A DNA stretch of 64,000 nucleotides from Streptomyces monashensis. Its GTDB lineage: Bacteria > Actinomycetota > Actinomycetes > Streptomycetales > Streptomycetaceae. The stretch spans positions 108,804 to 172,803 of the forward strand of contig NZ_MLYO01000015.1 in NCBI RefSeq assembly GCF_001866665.1, given 5' to 3'. Each line of letters begins with the position of its first letter. Position 1 is the stretch's first letter. Of the stretch, positions 52,758 to 61,556 are shown one piece after another. A model generated the notes under the pieces. The model was not told the DNA's origin. It saw only the letters and a program-made list of their open reading frames with translations, and searched no databases. The translations under genes were made by a program, and so were the position numbers.

Positions 52758-53783
52758 TCAGGGGCGGGGGCCGGGGTGGCTGCCGCGGCCGAGGGGGGAA
52801 GAACGGCTGTCCTTCGAAGGGCTGCTCCGAGCCGAGGAAGGCGGGTCTTCCCCGGGGCCGGGCGCCTCGGTGATGTCCAGGAACACGTGGATGGCCTGCG
52901 GCCACTTCGCGGTGATCCGTCGTTTGAGTCGCACACAGACCAGTTCGACCTCCTCGCTGTCGAGCCCCGGTACCAGATCGATGCGGGCGGCGACGAGGGC
53001 CGAGTCCAGCCCCAGTCGCATGGTCAGCAGCGCCGCGACCTTGTCGATCTCGTTCTGGGACCCGAGGAAGTCACCGATCGGGTCGCGCAGTTCCGTGTCG
53101 AGCGCCTCGCCGATCAGCCGGTCGCGGGCCTCCCGGGCCAGCCGATAGGCCACGCACAGCAGGAGCAGTCCGATCGCCATGGACGCGCTCGCCTCCCAGG
53201 CGACCCGCCCGGTCGCCATGTGCAGCGCGATACCGACCGCCGCGATGATCACGCCGGTCACGGCTGTGGTGTCCTCCGCGATCACCGTGCGCAGCGCCGG
53301 GTCGGCCGCGCCGTCACGCTTCCGGCGCGCCTGGTGCAGGGCCCGGAGAAGGGAGGCACCGTCGGCCAGCAGAGCGACGCCGAGCACCGCGAGCCCCGCC
53401 GTGTAGCCCGTCGTCGACTCCTGGCGGTCCGACCGCAAGGCCTGAGATCCCTGGTACACGGAGAAACAGCCGCCCATGACGAAGATCCCCACCGCGGCCA
53501 GTAGCGCCCAGAAGTAGCGTTCCTTGCCGTAGCCGAACGGATGACGGTCATCGGCGGGCCGCTTGCTGCGGCGTACGGCGATGAGCAGGAACACCTCGTT
53601 GAGGCAGTCCGCGACCGAGTGCGCCGCCTCCGAAAGCAGGGCGGGGGACCCGACAAAGAGCCCGGCGACCGCTTTGGCCCCGGCGATCACGAGATTGGCT
53701 GCGAGGGCGACGAGAACGGTGATCCGGGTTCGTACGTCCCGGGCCGTGGAGTCCCGATCTCGCCGCCGCTCACCGTCCGTCAC
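52758..53783 (-). CDS. cation diffusion facilitator (CDF) family transporter
   Basis: 341 residues from a GTG (VTDGERRRDRD) with GGAGGG 8 bases upstream. Six transmembrane helices with the CDF metal-site motifs: ALAANLVIAGAKAVAGLFVG, SEAAHSVADCLNE (HxxxD), FGYGKERYFWALLAAVGIFV, VIAEDTTAVTGVIIA (xxxED...). The cytoplasmic domain has KWPQAIHVFLDIT. This is the Zn/Mn/Fe efflux family, moving the metal out in exchange for protons. It neighbours the P-type ATPase region; both point to metal-ion stress. Confidence 0.9.
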   Translation of the reverse strand: MTDGERRRDRDSTARDVRTRITVLVALAANLVIAGAKAVAGLFVGSPALLSEAAHSVADCLNEVFLLIAVRRSKRPADDRHPFGYGKERYFWALLAAVGIFVMGGCFSVYQGSQALRSDRQESTTGYTAGLAVLGVALLADGASLLRALHQARRKRDGAADPALRTVIAEDTTAVTGVIIAAVGIALHMATGRVAWEASASMAIGLLLLCVAYRLAREARDRLIGEALDTELRDPIGDFLGSQNEIDKVAALLTMRLGLDSALVAARIDLVPGLDSEEVELVCVRLKRRITAKWPQAIHVFLDITEAPGPGEDPPSSARSSPSKDSRSSPLGRGSHPGPRP

Positions 53784-54114
53784 CAATGCAGCCCTCCAGC
53801 CTGCCGTGCGGACCCGCTTGCCGGCTTGGCGCCCGGACACGACGTGGACCGAGCGCGGAGCTCGGGCCCGCCCCGCGTGAGCATCCGGCCCGGACATGCC
53901 GGGGCCCGACGCCCCGTCCACGCCCGAATGCCCCGGTGGGCCGGGTTCATGCGGGGGCAAGGGGAGAGCGCCCGCGTGTGCAGAGCGCGCCGACGGCGCC
54001 CCCGCCCCCGCGGGAGCGCCGTCGGCGCGCGGTAAAGCGGCAGCGGTGGGGTACCCGGCGCGGGGAGTGCGGTGACAGCGCCGGGCCAGAGCCTGAACAG
54101 GGGGCTGCAATGGA
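53784..54114. other. intergenic stretch upstream of CDF transporter and CBS relic
   Basis: 331 bases between divergent features. No coding frame with consistent bias; probably the CDF promoter and degraded sequence. Confidence 0.35.
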
Positions 54115-54450
54115 ATGTGCGGGACATCGTGAGCGACGCCCCGACCGCCATGGGCGCCCGCGCGGGTGACGTGGGGGCCCGGGTGATGTGTGACCGGGGC
54201 ATCGGCCTGGGGCCTGGTGGTGGCCGACAGCGAGCGGATCGGCCTGGTCAGCGACAGCGTTCTGATCGCTGTCATCGCAGACGGAGTCAACCCCCGCCGG
54301 TTGCTGGTGGCCGAGGACGGTGCCCCGGGGGTTCAGCCGCAGTCCTCGTGGACGAAGACATGGACCACGCTGCGCGCAGGGTGTGTGCCAGGGCGGCTCG
54401 GTATGCGGCCGTGAACGCCGACGGTGAAACGGTGGGACGCCGACGGTGAA
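54115..54450 (+). pseudogene. CBS-domain protein, frameshifted relic
   Basis: Plus-strand pieces: NVRDIVSDAPTAMGARAGDV, ARVMCDRGI, then in another frame GLVVADSERIGLVSDSVLIA followed by VIADGVNPRRLLVAED, and later DEDMDHAARR. They fit one CBS domain pair of the MT-DIM...VGLVSDRDL type found in Streptomyces stress proteins. Two or three frameshifts and missing residues make it non-functional. Confidence 0.6.
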
Positions 54451-54606
54451 TCGGTGGGTTCGCGGCGGTGGCGCAGGCGATCGAGGGGCCTCGATGCCCA
54501 AGGTGGCGCCGACGCCGAATCTCCACGGCAGTTCGGCTCCGGCATGTGACCGCGCCACCGTGACGACCGCGGAACGAGGAACATCGGGAAGGAGAGTTGA
54601 CGGATC

Positions 54607-55155
54607 ATGCGTATCGCGTTTCTGACAGCGCGTGAGGGCGTCGAACAAGTGGAGTTGACCGAGCCCTGGCAGGCGGCTCTGGCGGCCGGGCTTGATCCGG
54701 TGCTGGTGTCGACCGGCCCCGGCCAGGTGCAGGCTTTCCACCATCTCGACAAGGCCGACACGTTCACCGTGGACGAGGTCGTCGGGGACACGTCGGCGGA
54801 GTCCTTCGGCGGCCTGGTGCTGCCCGGCGGGGTCGCCAATCCGGACTTCCTGCGGATGAACGACAAGGCCGTCGCGTTCGTGAAGGACTTCTTCGAACAG
54901 GGGCGCCCGGTCGCCGCGATCTGTCACGCGCCGTGGACGCTCGTCGAGGCGGACGTGGTGCGGGGTCGCGTGCTGACGTCGTGGCCGAGCCTGCGCACCG
55001 ACATCCGCAACGCCGGCGGCACCTGGGTTGACGAGCAGGTGAAGATCTGCGGCCACGGGCCCAACAAGCTGGTCACCAGCCGGAAGCCGGACGACCTCAA
55101 GGCGTTCTGCGCGGCCTGTCTGGACGTGTTCGAGCAGGAGGAGACAGGCCGGTGA
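54607..55155 (+). CDS. PfpI/DJ-1 family cysteine hydrolase (YhbO-like)
   Basis: 182 residues with GGAAGGAGAG upstream. Class I glutamine-amidotransferase-like fold: MRIAFLTAREGVEQVELTEP, FGGLVLPGGVANPDFLRM, then the nucleophile elbow GRPVAAICHAPWTLVEADVV with Cys106-His107. GRVLTSWPSLRTDIRNAGG, WVDEQVKICGHGPNKLVTSR and PDDLKAFC follow. Bacterial YhbO/PfpI proteins protect against oxidative, thermal and glycation stress as deglycases or proteases. It stands just before the decayed catalase gene. Confidence 0.92.
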   Translation: MRIAFLTAREGVEQVELTEPWQAALAAGLDPVLVSTGPGQVQAFHHLDKADTFTVDEVVGDTSAESFGGLVLPGGVANPDFLRMNDKAVAFVKDFFEQGRPVAAICHAPWTLVEADVVRGRVLTSWPSLRTDIRNAGGTWVDEQVKICGHGPNKLVTSRKPDDLKAFCAACLDVFEQEETGR

Positions 55156-55617
55156 GCGCGACCCCCGACCGCAAGGGCGAACAGCTTGATGCCTTCCGCC
55201 CCCGACCCCGCTTCCGGGCCGCTCACCACGGCCCAGGCCGTGCGGGTGGGCCACACGACGACTCGCTGACCGTCGGTGAGCGCGGGCCCACGGTGATGGA
55301 GGACTTCCACGCAAGGGATTAACTCACGGTCATGCCACGGACACCTCGCCGCTCAACGGCGATCAGGACGCGATGCGCCTCGTACGGGACGCGTACCGCC
55401 ACGGCAAGCCGGTGGCGGCGCTGGGCAACGGAGTGGACGTACTGACGGTTCCGGGGCCCGAGGGGGTCCGCCTGTCCACGCGGTCCCGTCGGTTGGTGGC
55501 CGACCGGGTCTGGTGACCGACGCCGGACCGGGCCCCGCGAGCGCCGAGTTCGCGCGGGCGCTCGTCGCCGCCGTCGCGGGACACCGCCATCGGGGCCGGC
55601 CGCCGGCACGCTGCTGA
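55155..55617 (+). pseudogene. large-subunit catalase (KatE/HPII type), internally deleted relic
   Basis: The beginning and the end of a catalase HPII lie side by side. The N-terminal part has DRKGEQLDAF, PLTTAQAVRVGHT and DDSLTVGERGPTVMEDFHAR, the usual start of clade II catalases; the next expected KLTHFDHERIPER is gone. After a stop comes the C-terminal GATase1-like domain: GDQDAMRLVRDAYRHGKPVA, ALGNGVDVL, then GLVTDAGPGPASAEFARAL. The entire haem core, about 550 residues, is missing. Dead gene. Confidence 0.7.
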
Positions 55618-55675
55618 AGCCGGTGCGCCGAGTGCCCGCTTCGCGCGACGGACCGCGGGTACTCGCGTAGCGGAA

Positions 55676-55896
55676 CGTCGGAAACGGACGTCCCCCGGCC
55701 CGTGCCGATGCTCGGCCACGTCACTTCCAGCTACCACAGCCCGGCCCTCGGCCGTCCCTTCGCCCTCGCCCTCGTCGCCGACGGACGGGCGAGGATCGGC
55801 GAGACCCTGCTCGCCCCGGTGGGTGAGGACCTGGTGTCCGTCGAGGTGACCGACTTCGTCCTGTACGACCTCGAAGGGACCAAGCGAGATGGCTGA
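55676..55896 (+). pseudogene. soxA: sarcosine oxidase alpha subunit, 3'-terminal fragment
   Basis: The last 70 or so codons of sox[21 protein letters not shown], then [40 protein letters not shown]. These match the C-terminal aminomethyltransferase-like end of the heterotetrameric sarcosine oxidase alpha subunit (about 950 residues). The rest of soxA and soxB/soxD are absent. The normal 8-base overlap with soxG is still in place. Confidence 0.7.
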
Positions 55897-56464
55897 GCCG
55901 ACCGCCACCGACCCCGCAGCCCTGCGCACCAGCCCCCTGGCGCACCTGGAGGAACGGATGCGCGCCGCCACCGTCAGCGGCGCCCGGGGCGTCGCACTGA
56001 CCGAGCGGCCGTTCGTCACCATGGTGAACGTGCGCGTCGACCCCGCCTCCGAAGCCGCCGACCGCATCGAGAAGGCCCTGGCGGCAGCGCTCCCGCGGCA
56101 GTGCGGCGATACCACCGCCTCCGGACCGCACACGGGCGCCTGGCTCGGACCCGACGAGTGGCTCGTGCTCTCCCAGGCCGAACCGACCGCTGTGACCGCC
56201 GAGTTGCGCGAGGTACTCGCGGGCGCCCCCGGCTGGGTCGTGGACGTCCCGGCGAACCGCACCACACTGAAGCTGAGCGGACCGTCCGCCCGGCGGGTGC
56301 TGGAGAAGGGCTGCCGGCTGGACCTGCACCCCCGCGCCTTCGGCCCCGGCCAGGCAGTGTCGACCACGGTGGGCCCCGTTCCGGTGCTGCCGTGGCAGGT
56401 GGACGACACACCGACGTACCGGCTCTTCCCGCGCTCCTCGTTCGCCGACTACCTGGCCCGTTGA
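55889..56464 (+). CDS. soxG: sarcosine oxidase gamma subunit
   Basis: 191 residues. It matches the SoxG family, with [89 protein letters not shown] and [16 protein letters not shown]. SoxG is the small structural subunit of the enzyme that oxidises sarcosine to glycine, H2O2 and formaldehyde/methylene-THF. Its partners are gone apart from a soxA tail, so the protein is an orphan, although the gene itself is intact. Confidence 0.88.
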   Translation: MAEPTATDPAALRTSPLAHLEERMRAATVSGARGVALTERPFVTMVNVRVDPASEAADRIEKALAAALPRQCGDTTASGPHTGAWLGPDEWLVLSQAEPTAVTAELREVLAGAPGWVVDVPANRTTLKLSGPSARRVLEKGCRLDLHPRAFGPGQAVSTTVGPVPVLPWQVDDTPTYRLFPRSSFADYLAR

Positions 56465-56824
56465 CTGATCGACGCGATGAGTGAGTAGCGCGGCCCGGAG
56501 TCACCCTGATGGCACTGAGTGCGTTCGACGGATGCGGCGCCCGCCACTGGACATCCACGACTTCATCGGCCACGAGCTCGCCCGTGTCCTCACCTGCATC
56601 TTCGGACTGCCGGCCGTCATCGCTCGGAGCAGGCGGTCGGGGCCGGCCGCCGCCTCTTCGGTGAGACCAGTTGCATGAAGCCCATGCGCCTCATCAACGC
56701 TCACACCGTGGGCGATGTCTCTTTCCGCAGCGCCGCGGAGCCTTCGCGGAAACCCGTTGGGCGGGGCACGGTGACCACTGCTAGTCTTCCGGAGGCCGTG
56801 CGAGAGATTGAGGAGGTGGTACCC

Positions 56825-56875
56825 GTGAACGTATCAACGTGGGTGCTCTCCTCCAGGGTCACGGTCGGGCGATAG
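56825..56875 (+). CDS. possible 16-codon upstream ORF/leader peptide
   Basis: GTG AAC GTA TCA ACG TGG... encodes VNVSTWVLSSRVTVGR and ends in TAG. A near-perfect GAGGAGGT site lies 9 bases upstream, better than that of the hydrolase gene which starts 45 bases after the stop. Short coding leaders often attenuate the following gene. The 16 residues carry no run of one amino acid, so the mechanism, if any, is unclear. Confidence 0.35.
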   Translation: MNVSTWVLSSRVTVGR

Positions 56876-56919
56876 GTCGTCCGGGAGCGCCGTTGTGTGC
56901 ACTCCCGAAAGGCACGACC

Positions 56920-57654
56920 ATGCAGTTCACTTCCGAACAGCTCCTCGACGACGGCATCTGCGAACGCGAGTTCATGCTCGGCGAGATCCCTGGCATCCTG
57001 TGGACGCCCGCATCCGTATCCGCACCGGTCCCGCTGATCCTGCTCGGCCACCCCCCGCTCGGCCTGCGCACGATGTACCCCCGGCTGGCGGGGCGGGCCC
57101 GGCACGCCGCGGCGGCGGGCTTCGCCGCGGCCACCATCGAGCTCCCCGGGAGCGGTGACCGGCCCCGGTGGGCCGCCGTCGAGCAGGCCCGCGCCGACCT
57201 GCGCCGGGCCGTGGAGGCCGGCGAGCCGGTCGGTGACGAGCTCATCGACGCCCTCGTCCTCCCGCTCGTCGAGAAGTCGGTGCCGGAATGGCAGGCCGCC
57301 CTGGACGCCCTTCTCTCGCTGCCCGAGATCGGCGGCCCGGTCGGGTACTCGGGGGGAGTGATCTCCATCGGCATCCGGTTGGCGGGGGTCGAGCCGCGCA
57401 TCGCGGCCGCGGGCTTGTTCGCCGGGAGTCTCGTGCCCGCCGTCATGTTCGAGGAGGCCCGCCGGGTCACCATTCCGCTGCACGTCCTGCTGCAGTGGGA
57501 CGACGAAGGCAACGACCGGCAGGCGGCCCTGGACCTGTTCGACGCCTTCGGCTCCAAGGAGAAGGCGCTGCACGCCCATATGGGCGGGCACACGGGCGTC
57601 CCGCAGTTCGCAGGGGAGGACGCGGCCGGGTTCTTCGCCCGGCATTTGCGCTAG
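56920..57654 (+). CDS. alpha/beta-hydrolase fold protein
   Basis: 244 residues from MQFTSEQLLD with GAAAGG upstream. It has LILLGHPPLGLRTMYPRLAG (oxyanion-hole region), FAAATIELPGSGDRPRW, the nucleophile elbow GGPVGYSGGVISIGIRLAG (G-Y-S-G-G), LQWDDEGNDRQAALDLFDAFG and a late HMGGHTGVP His. The fold matches actinobacterial alpha/beta hydrolases of the dienelactone/acetyl-xylan esterase-like type. Substrate unknown. A short leader ORF precedes it and a hairpin follows it. Confidence 0.8.
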   Translation: MQFTSEQLLDDGICEREFMLGEIPGILWTPASVSAPVPLILLGHPPLGLRTMYPRLAGRARHAAAAGFAAATIELPGSGDRPRWAAVEQARADLRRAVEAGEPVGDELIDALVLPLVEKSVPEWQAALDALLSLPEIGGPVGYSGGVISIGIRLAGVEPRIAAAGLFAGSLVPAVMFEEARRVTIPLHVLLQWDDEGNDRQAALDLFDAFGSKEKALHAHMGGHTGVPQFAGEDAAGFFARHLR

Positions 57655-57661
57655 CCGCGGG

Positions 57662-57682
57662 CCGGCCCCTTCGCTGGGCCGG
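57662..57682 (+). terminator. hairpin terminator
   Basis: CCGGCCC and GGGCCGG form a perfect 7-base stem around CTTCGCT, starting 8 bases after the hydrolase stop. Confidence 0.55.
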
Positions 57683-58293
57683 TGGACGGCAGGCGGTGCC
57701 GGCCGGCACGCCGTTCATCGAGGACGGGCCCCGGCTCTCCTCGATGGCGGTGGCCGGCAGCTGCACAACCGCCCCGATCACGGCGGTACCGGCCATCGGC
57801 GGTACCAGCCGGTCGGGGCGGCACTCAGCCACCAGCGCCTCCACCGGCTGGGCCCACGCCGTGAGGGTACGGGCCTGAGATGCGTGTATCAGGCGTCAGC
57901 CGCGTGCCGCCAGAACTCCCTGATCACTGGGGCGGGTACCGGACCCATCGCTGCGACCTGGGTCAACAGGATGGTGATCGCACTCGTTGCTGGGATCACG
58001 TGCGCCGCAGTGGTGCCCGCCGACAGCCCGTCGGCCAGCAGCATTCGGCAGACGGCCGGCCAGTCGTCGGCGGTGGAGGCCGGCCCGCCATTGCCGAGCG
58101 GAAACATGGGCAGACTGCCCCACTTCTTCGCCCCACTGGTGCGCGGCATCCGCGCGCTCGCCAAGGCACCGGCCCCGGCTCGCGAGGACCCGGTGCAAGG
58201 GTGAGTCGCGCGTTGGTCAGGTTCCGCCGCCGTGCGTGGCGGACGCCCCTCACTACGACAGCCTGACGGGTCATCGCCGCGCTGCCGAGAACG
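57683..58293. other. gene-poor stretch of about 600 bases
   Basis: A minus-strand frame at 57889-58164 (WPAVCRMLLADGLSAGTTAA...) is open and moderately biased but I recognise no family. Another short piece at 58160-58260, minus strand, reads AVVVRGVRHARRRNLTNARL and recalls the N-terminus of UvrA-like ABC proteins. Neither is convincing. Confidence 0.3.
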
Positions 58294-58600
58294 TCATTCG
58301 TGCGTGTCCTGCTGGCTCGGCCCGTAACAGGCGCTGCCGCTTCTGTGATCAAGGCCCAGTAGCGGTCGCCAAAAGACCAGTGCCACCACTTCGTCGGGCA
58401 GTTCACCAGGCCGGCGGCCGTCAGAGCGCGCCCCGAAAGAGCCCGGTGTGCGCGCCTGCGTGCCGATCCCGGCAGCGTCGGTGCAGCAGGCACCGGCGCT
58501 CTCCTCCGGAGTCGCGTTCATGGCCCTGCCCATACCGGGCTCGTGGCCGTCCGTATCCACGAGTGTGAGATCCACTGAGCGGCAGCATGCGTTCTCACAG
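58294..58600 (-). pseudogene. VanX-like D-alanyl-D-alanine dipeptidase, C-terminal relic
   Basis: Minus-strand pieces: RSVDLTLVDTDGHEPGMG then NATPEESAGACCTDAAGI (the catalytic SxHxxGxAxD-LTL region is just cut off before this), then in the next frame GRALTAAGLVNCPTKWWHWS followed by FGDRYWALITE (the E-WWH metal site, with Glu changed to Lys), then ACYGP. The order matches VanX/DdpX; two frameshifts and the missing N-terminal half make it dead. Confidence 0.6.
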
Positions 58601-58708
58601 GTCAGGAATGATTTCGGGGCCGAAGAGGCATGCCCCGCCCGACCTGCGAGATCACCCTGCTCGCCACCCATCAGGTCGCCGACAGGACGGAGCCGGGGCA
58701 GGACCGTA

Positions 58709-59371
58709 CTACCTGTTCTTGATCTGTACGCGCTTGATGTTCACCGGTAGCGTCGGAAAGCCGTCTCCCGGCCCGTTCTGGTCGTCCTCGCCGCCCATCG
58801 CGATCTTCTGGAGCACGTCGAGGCCCGCGGTGACTTCGCCGAACGGCGTGTAGGCGGGCGCGAGTTTGGTGTCCTTCCAGACGAAGAAGAACTGGCTTCC
58901 GTTGGTGTTGGGCCCGGCGTTGGCCATCGCCACCGTCCCGGCAGGATAGGTCGCCCCGGTCAGGTTCTCGTCGGGGAAGGAGTAACCGGGTCCGCCGCTC
59001 CCGGTGCCGGTCGGGTCGCCGCACTGAAGCACGTAGATGTGCGCGGTGGTGAGCCGGTGGCAGTGCGAGCGGTCGAAGTAGGCGCGCTGGGCGAGGAACT
59101 TGAAGGAGTACGTGGTGCAGGGAGCCTTGTCGGTCAGTGCCCGAAAGGTGATCGCGCCCTGGCTGGTGCGCAGCGTCGCGCTGTACGGCTTGGCGGCCTG
59201 CACCGGGTCGAAGACCGGTATCCCCTTGAAGTTGTCTGCGGGAACGGCCGGCGTGTAGGTGCAGGCGGCCGACTGCGCGGCAGGGGGCGGCGTGTCGGCC
59301 GCGGCCTGCGTCGCGGTGCCGAGGGAGAGCAGGGCGGAGGCGGCGAGCAGGGCGCTTGGCTTACGGAGCAC
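58709..59371 (-). CDS. secreted cyclophilin-type peptidyl-prolyl cis-trans isomerase
   Basis: 220 residues from a GTG (VLRKPSALL) with GAAGGG upstream. A Sec signal peptide (LLAASALLSLGTATQAAA) is cleaved near residue 26. The cyclophilin domain has AKPYSATLRTSQGAITFRAL, APCTTYSFKFLAQRAYFD, SHCHRLTTAHIYVLQCGDPT (catalytic Arg region), GGPGYSFPDEN, GTVAMANAGPNTNGSQFFFV (FxxxxG/SQFF) and PAYTPFGEVTAGLDVL. Streptomyces exports such foldases to help secreted proteins mature. It is intact and flanked by relics. Confidence 0.92.
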   Translation of the reverse strand: MLRKPSALLAASALLSLGTATQAAADTPPPAAQSAACTYTPAVPADNFKGIPVFDPVQAAKPYSATLRTSQGAITFRALTDKAPCTTYSFKFLAQRAYFDRSHCHRLTTAHIYVLQCGDPTGTGSGGPGYSFPDENLTGATYPAGTVAMANAGPNTNGSQFFFVWKDTKLAPAYTPFGEVTAGLDVLQKIAMGGEDDQNGPGDGFPTLPVNIKRVQIKNR

Positions 59372-59514
59372 GAGGCGGTTCCCTTCGGGGCAGCACCGTA
59401 CGGGCATGTCATGGCCGCCTCATCTTGCCCGCTCCTCCGGCCGGGTGGAACCCCTGCCCCGGGCACCGTCGACTTTGGTGGCGAGCAGTGCCTGGGTTGG
59501 TCAATGCCGCGTCG

Positions 59515-59997
59515 TCCGCTACCTGCCGCGCCGCGCGGTGGGGTTGACGGAGTCGGAGGAGGATGTGGCAGCGGGCCCGGAGGGCCAGGCGGGCGGCCGG
59601 TGGGACGCGGCCTCCTGGACCAGTTACCCGATCGACAGGGAAGTCGCCGACCTGCACACCGTCGCGGATGCGGCGGGCGTCGGCGACTTCGTCCTGGCCG
59701 GGTACTCCGGCATGGCTGCGATGGCCGGTTCCCTCGTTCCGTTCACGGAGCGCGCGAAGGGCCTGATGGCAGGCGGTCTCCCGCTGCTCGCGGGCAACGC
59801 CTACTGGGGAATGCCGCGTGTATGACTACGTCGGCGGCGCCGCCATCGCACGCCGAATCTCCGAGCACGCCGGTGAACTGCGTGCCCTCGGCTTCGAGAT
59901 CATCGAACTCGACGGCCAGGACCACATCGGCGCCCTGGCCGAAACGGATCTGATCGCTCCTCAACTGTCCGCCGCGCTGGGCAGAGCCGGTTGGTGA
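59515..59997 (+). pseudogene. alpha/beta hydrolase, frameshifted and shortened relic
   Basis: First part: WTSYPIDREVADLHTVADAA, then GVGDFVLAGYSGMAAMAGSL (nucleophile elbow GYSGM) and AKGLMAGGLPLLAGNAYWG. After a stop at 59825 another frame gives GAAIARRISEHAGELRALGF, EIIELDGQDHIGALAE (catalytic His region) and LIAPQLSAALG. About 60-80 residues between the two parts are missing (lid and acid region). A decayed esterase-like gene. Confidence 0.55.
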
Positions 59998-60534
59998 GGC
60001 GAACCGGCATCGTATCTGCTGGCTTGCGGATGATCATCCGCTTTCGGCACTCCGGTTCGGCCGTGGTCGGCTCGGCCTGGGCCCGGTCTGCCTCCGCCCG
60101 CAGCTCGTCCACGGGTCGGCGAGCTGCAGTCTCGTGGTGTTCCAGCAGTTCAACGACCGACGCATCCCGACAAGGAAGGGAGTTGGTCCCCATCTACCGA
60201 GTCCCTCCGCGACCACCGTCACGCACATGACGGGCCCGTCAGTCTCGTCGCGCGACGCCAGAGAAGGAAGAGGCTGGCGACGCCGCGGTACAGCTCGGTT
60301 CGCGCCGCGGTCGCAGCTCAGGAATCAACATGCGGATCGCAAGCACGGGTTCGACGAACTACTCCTCGCGCGATCGGATGAACGTTCAGAGGCTGGAGCG
60401 CTACTCTCTGACCAGCAGTCACATCCATGGTGCGGCGGAGGCATTCGGCGAGCTCGATGACGCCCGATGTGGAAGAGCACCCGCTGCAGGTGCTTCGTCT
60501 GTCCTCCGCCGCTGATCGGCCTCTGCCGCCGGCG
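59998..60534. other. gene-poor stretch with possible coiled-coil relic
   Basis: On the minus strand at 60070-60190 a frame reads VVELLEHHETAARRPVDELR followed by EADRAQAE, a coiled-coil-like start of an unknown Streptomyces protein, which then loses bias. No complete gene. Confidence 0.3.
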
Positions 60535-60725
60535 TCAGCCGGAGATCTCCTTGCGGGATGTACCCCCGCCGATGGCGATCTTGCGGGGCTTGGCGCGCTC
60601 GGCGATCGGGATGTGCAGGTCGAGCAGCGGCGTCGTAGTCGGCCTTGATGTTCTCGGTGTCCAGCGTGTCGGCCGGCACGATCTGGCGGGAGAAGACGCC
60701 CAGCGGTCGTTCCGAGTTCCGACTG
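60535..60725 (-). pseudogene. Hsp18/Hsp20-type chaperone, C-terminal relic
   Basis: One frame reads ERPLGVFSRQIVPADTLDTE followed by NIKADYDA, the next frame continues LLDLHIPIAERAKPRKIAIG followed by GGTSRKEIS. Together they match the end of Streptomyces HSP18 (RP-GVF-RQLVLG--LDTE-I-A-Y--GVL-L-IPVAERAKPRKI). The N-terminal half is missing and a frameshift interrupts it. An intact Hsp20 of a different type lies 0.4 kb away. Confidence 0.65.
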
Positions 60726-61097
60726 CCGGAGTGCATCGGTTCCGCGGGAGGCGGTGATTTCCCCCGTGTCCGGTACGTTGCCACGGGGGCGGAGGACCGG
60801 GCCAGAAGGCGCTCCGCCTGTGCCGCGGCTCGGCGGCGTTGCGTTGTCCCATGAGGACGCAGGGCGTGTAAACAGCGTCGTCAAGCCGACGACAGATGAG
60901 CGGGCTCACCGGATCCCGTAGCAGAGGGGCCCATGCGGACCGGTAGGCACGAAGTAATGCGGCGACCGTCCTGACGTGGGCATCAACATCTTCGTGTCCA
61001 CAGCTCCCCGCACCGGCACATCACCGTCGCACAGCAGAGCCGCGCGTGCACGACGGACTCTGCCGGGCGACGGATTCGCGGCGCGTATCGAGCCGGG
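60726..61097. other. gene-free stretch
   Basis: About 370 bases downstream of the hsp20 stop. No coding frame with bias; the lost N-terminal half of the Hsp18-like relic is not here. Confidence 0.35.
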
Positions 61098-61556
61098 TCA
61101 GGACTCCGTGATCTGGATGTGCCGCGGCCTGGTGGCCTGTGTCTTGGGCACGGTGACGGTCAGCACGCCGTCGTGCAGGGTCGCGCTGACCTCCTCGGAC
61201 CTGACATCGGCGGGGAGGAGGGCCTGGTATTCGAAACGGCCGGTGCGGCGGGTGCTGCGGCGCAGGACGCCTTCACGCTCCCGCTCCTTGTACTCCCCGG
61301 TGAGGCGCAGTTTCCGCTCGCTCATCTCGATGCCGATGTCGTCCCGCTTGATCCCGGGCAGATCGGCCTCGAGCACACAGGCGTCGTCGGTCTCCCGCAT
61401 GTCGGCCGCGGGGGACCACGCCGGCTCGCCCGGAGCGGCCGCGCCTCCCAGCAGCTGGTTCATCCGCTGGAACAGCTCGTCGAAGTCGGCAGCGATGGGT
61501 TCACACCGTCCGAAGCCTGGGAACCGTCCCTCCAGCAAGCTGCCGGGCTGGGTCAC
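61098..61556 (-). CDS. Hsp20/alpha-crystallin family small heat-shock protein
   Basis: 152 residues if started at the GTG (VTQPGSLLEGRF) at 61556, whose GTGA overlaps the stop of a small upstream ORF; an in-frame GTG at 61595 would add 13 residues. The N-terminal FDELFQRMNQLL helix is followed by the alpha-crystallin domain: SPAADMRETDDACVLEADLP, GIKRDDIGIEMSERKLRLTG, FEYQALLPADVRSEEVSATL and HDGVLTVTVPKT. A short tail with HIQITES ends it. The protein prevents aggregation under heat or oxidative stress. Confidence 0.88.
   Translation of the reverse strand: MTQPGSLLEGRFPGFGRCEPIAADFDELFQRMNQLLGGAAAPGEPAWSPAADMRETDDACVLEADLPGIKRDDIGIEMSERKLRLTGEYKEREREGVLRRSTRRTGRFEYQALLPADVRSEEVSATLHDGVLTVTVPKTQATRPRHIQITES

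Noticed and set aside
57889..58164. 91-codon minus-strand open frame with moderate bias.
   Set aside because: No recognisable family, no ribosome site, and surrounded by relics; kept only as a note in the gap entry.
58160..58270. Possible N-terminus of a UvrA-like protein (VVVRGVRHARRRNLTNARL).
   Set aside because: Only about 20 residues resemble it and the Walker A loop that should follow is absent.
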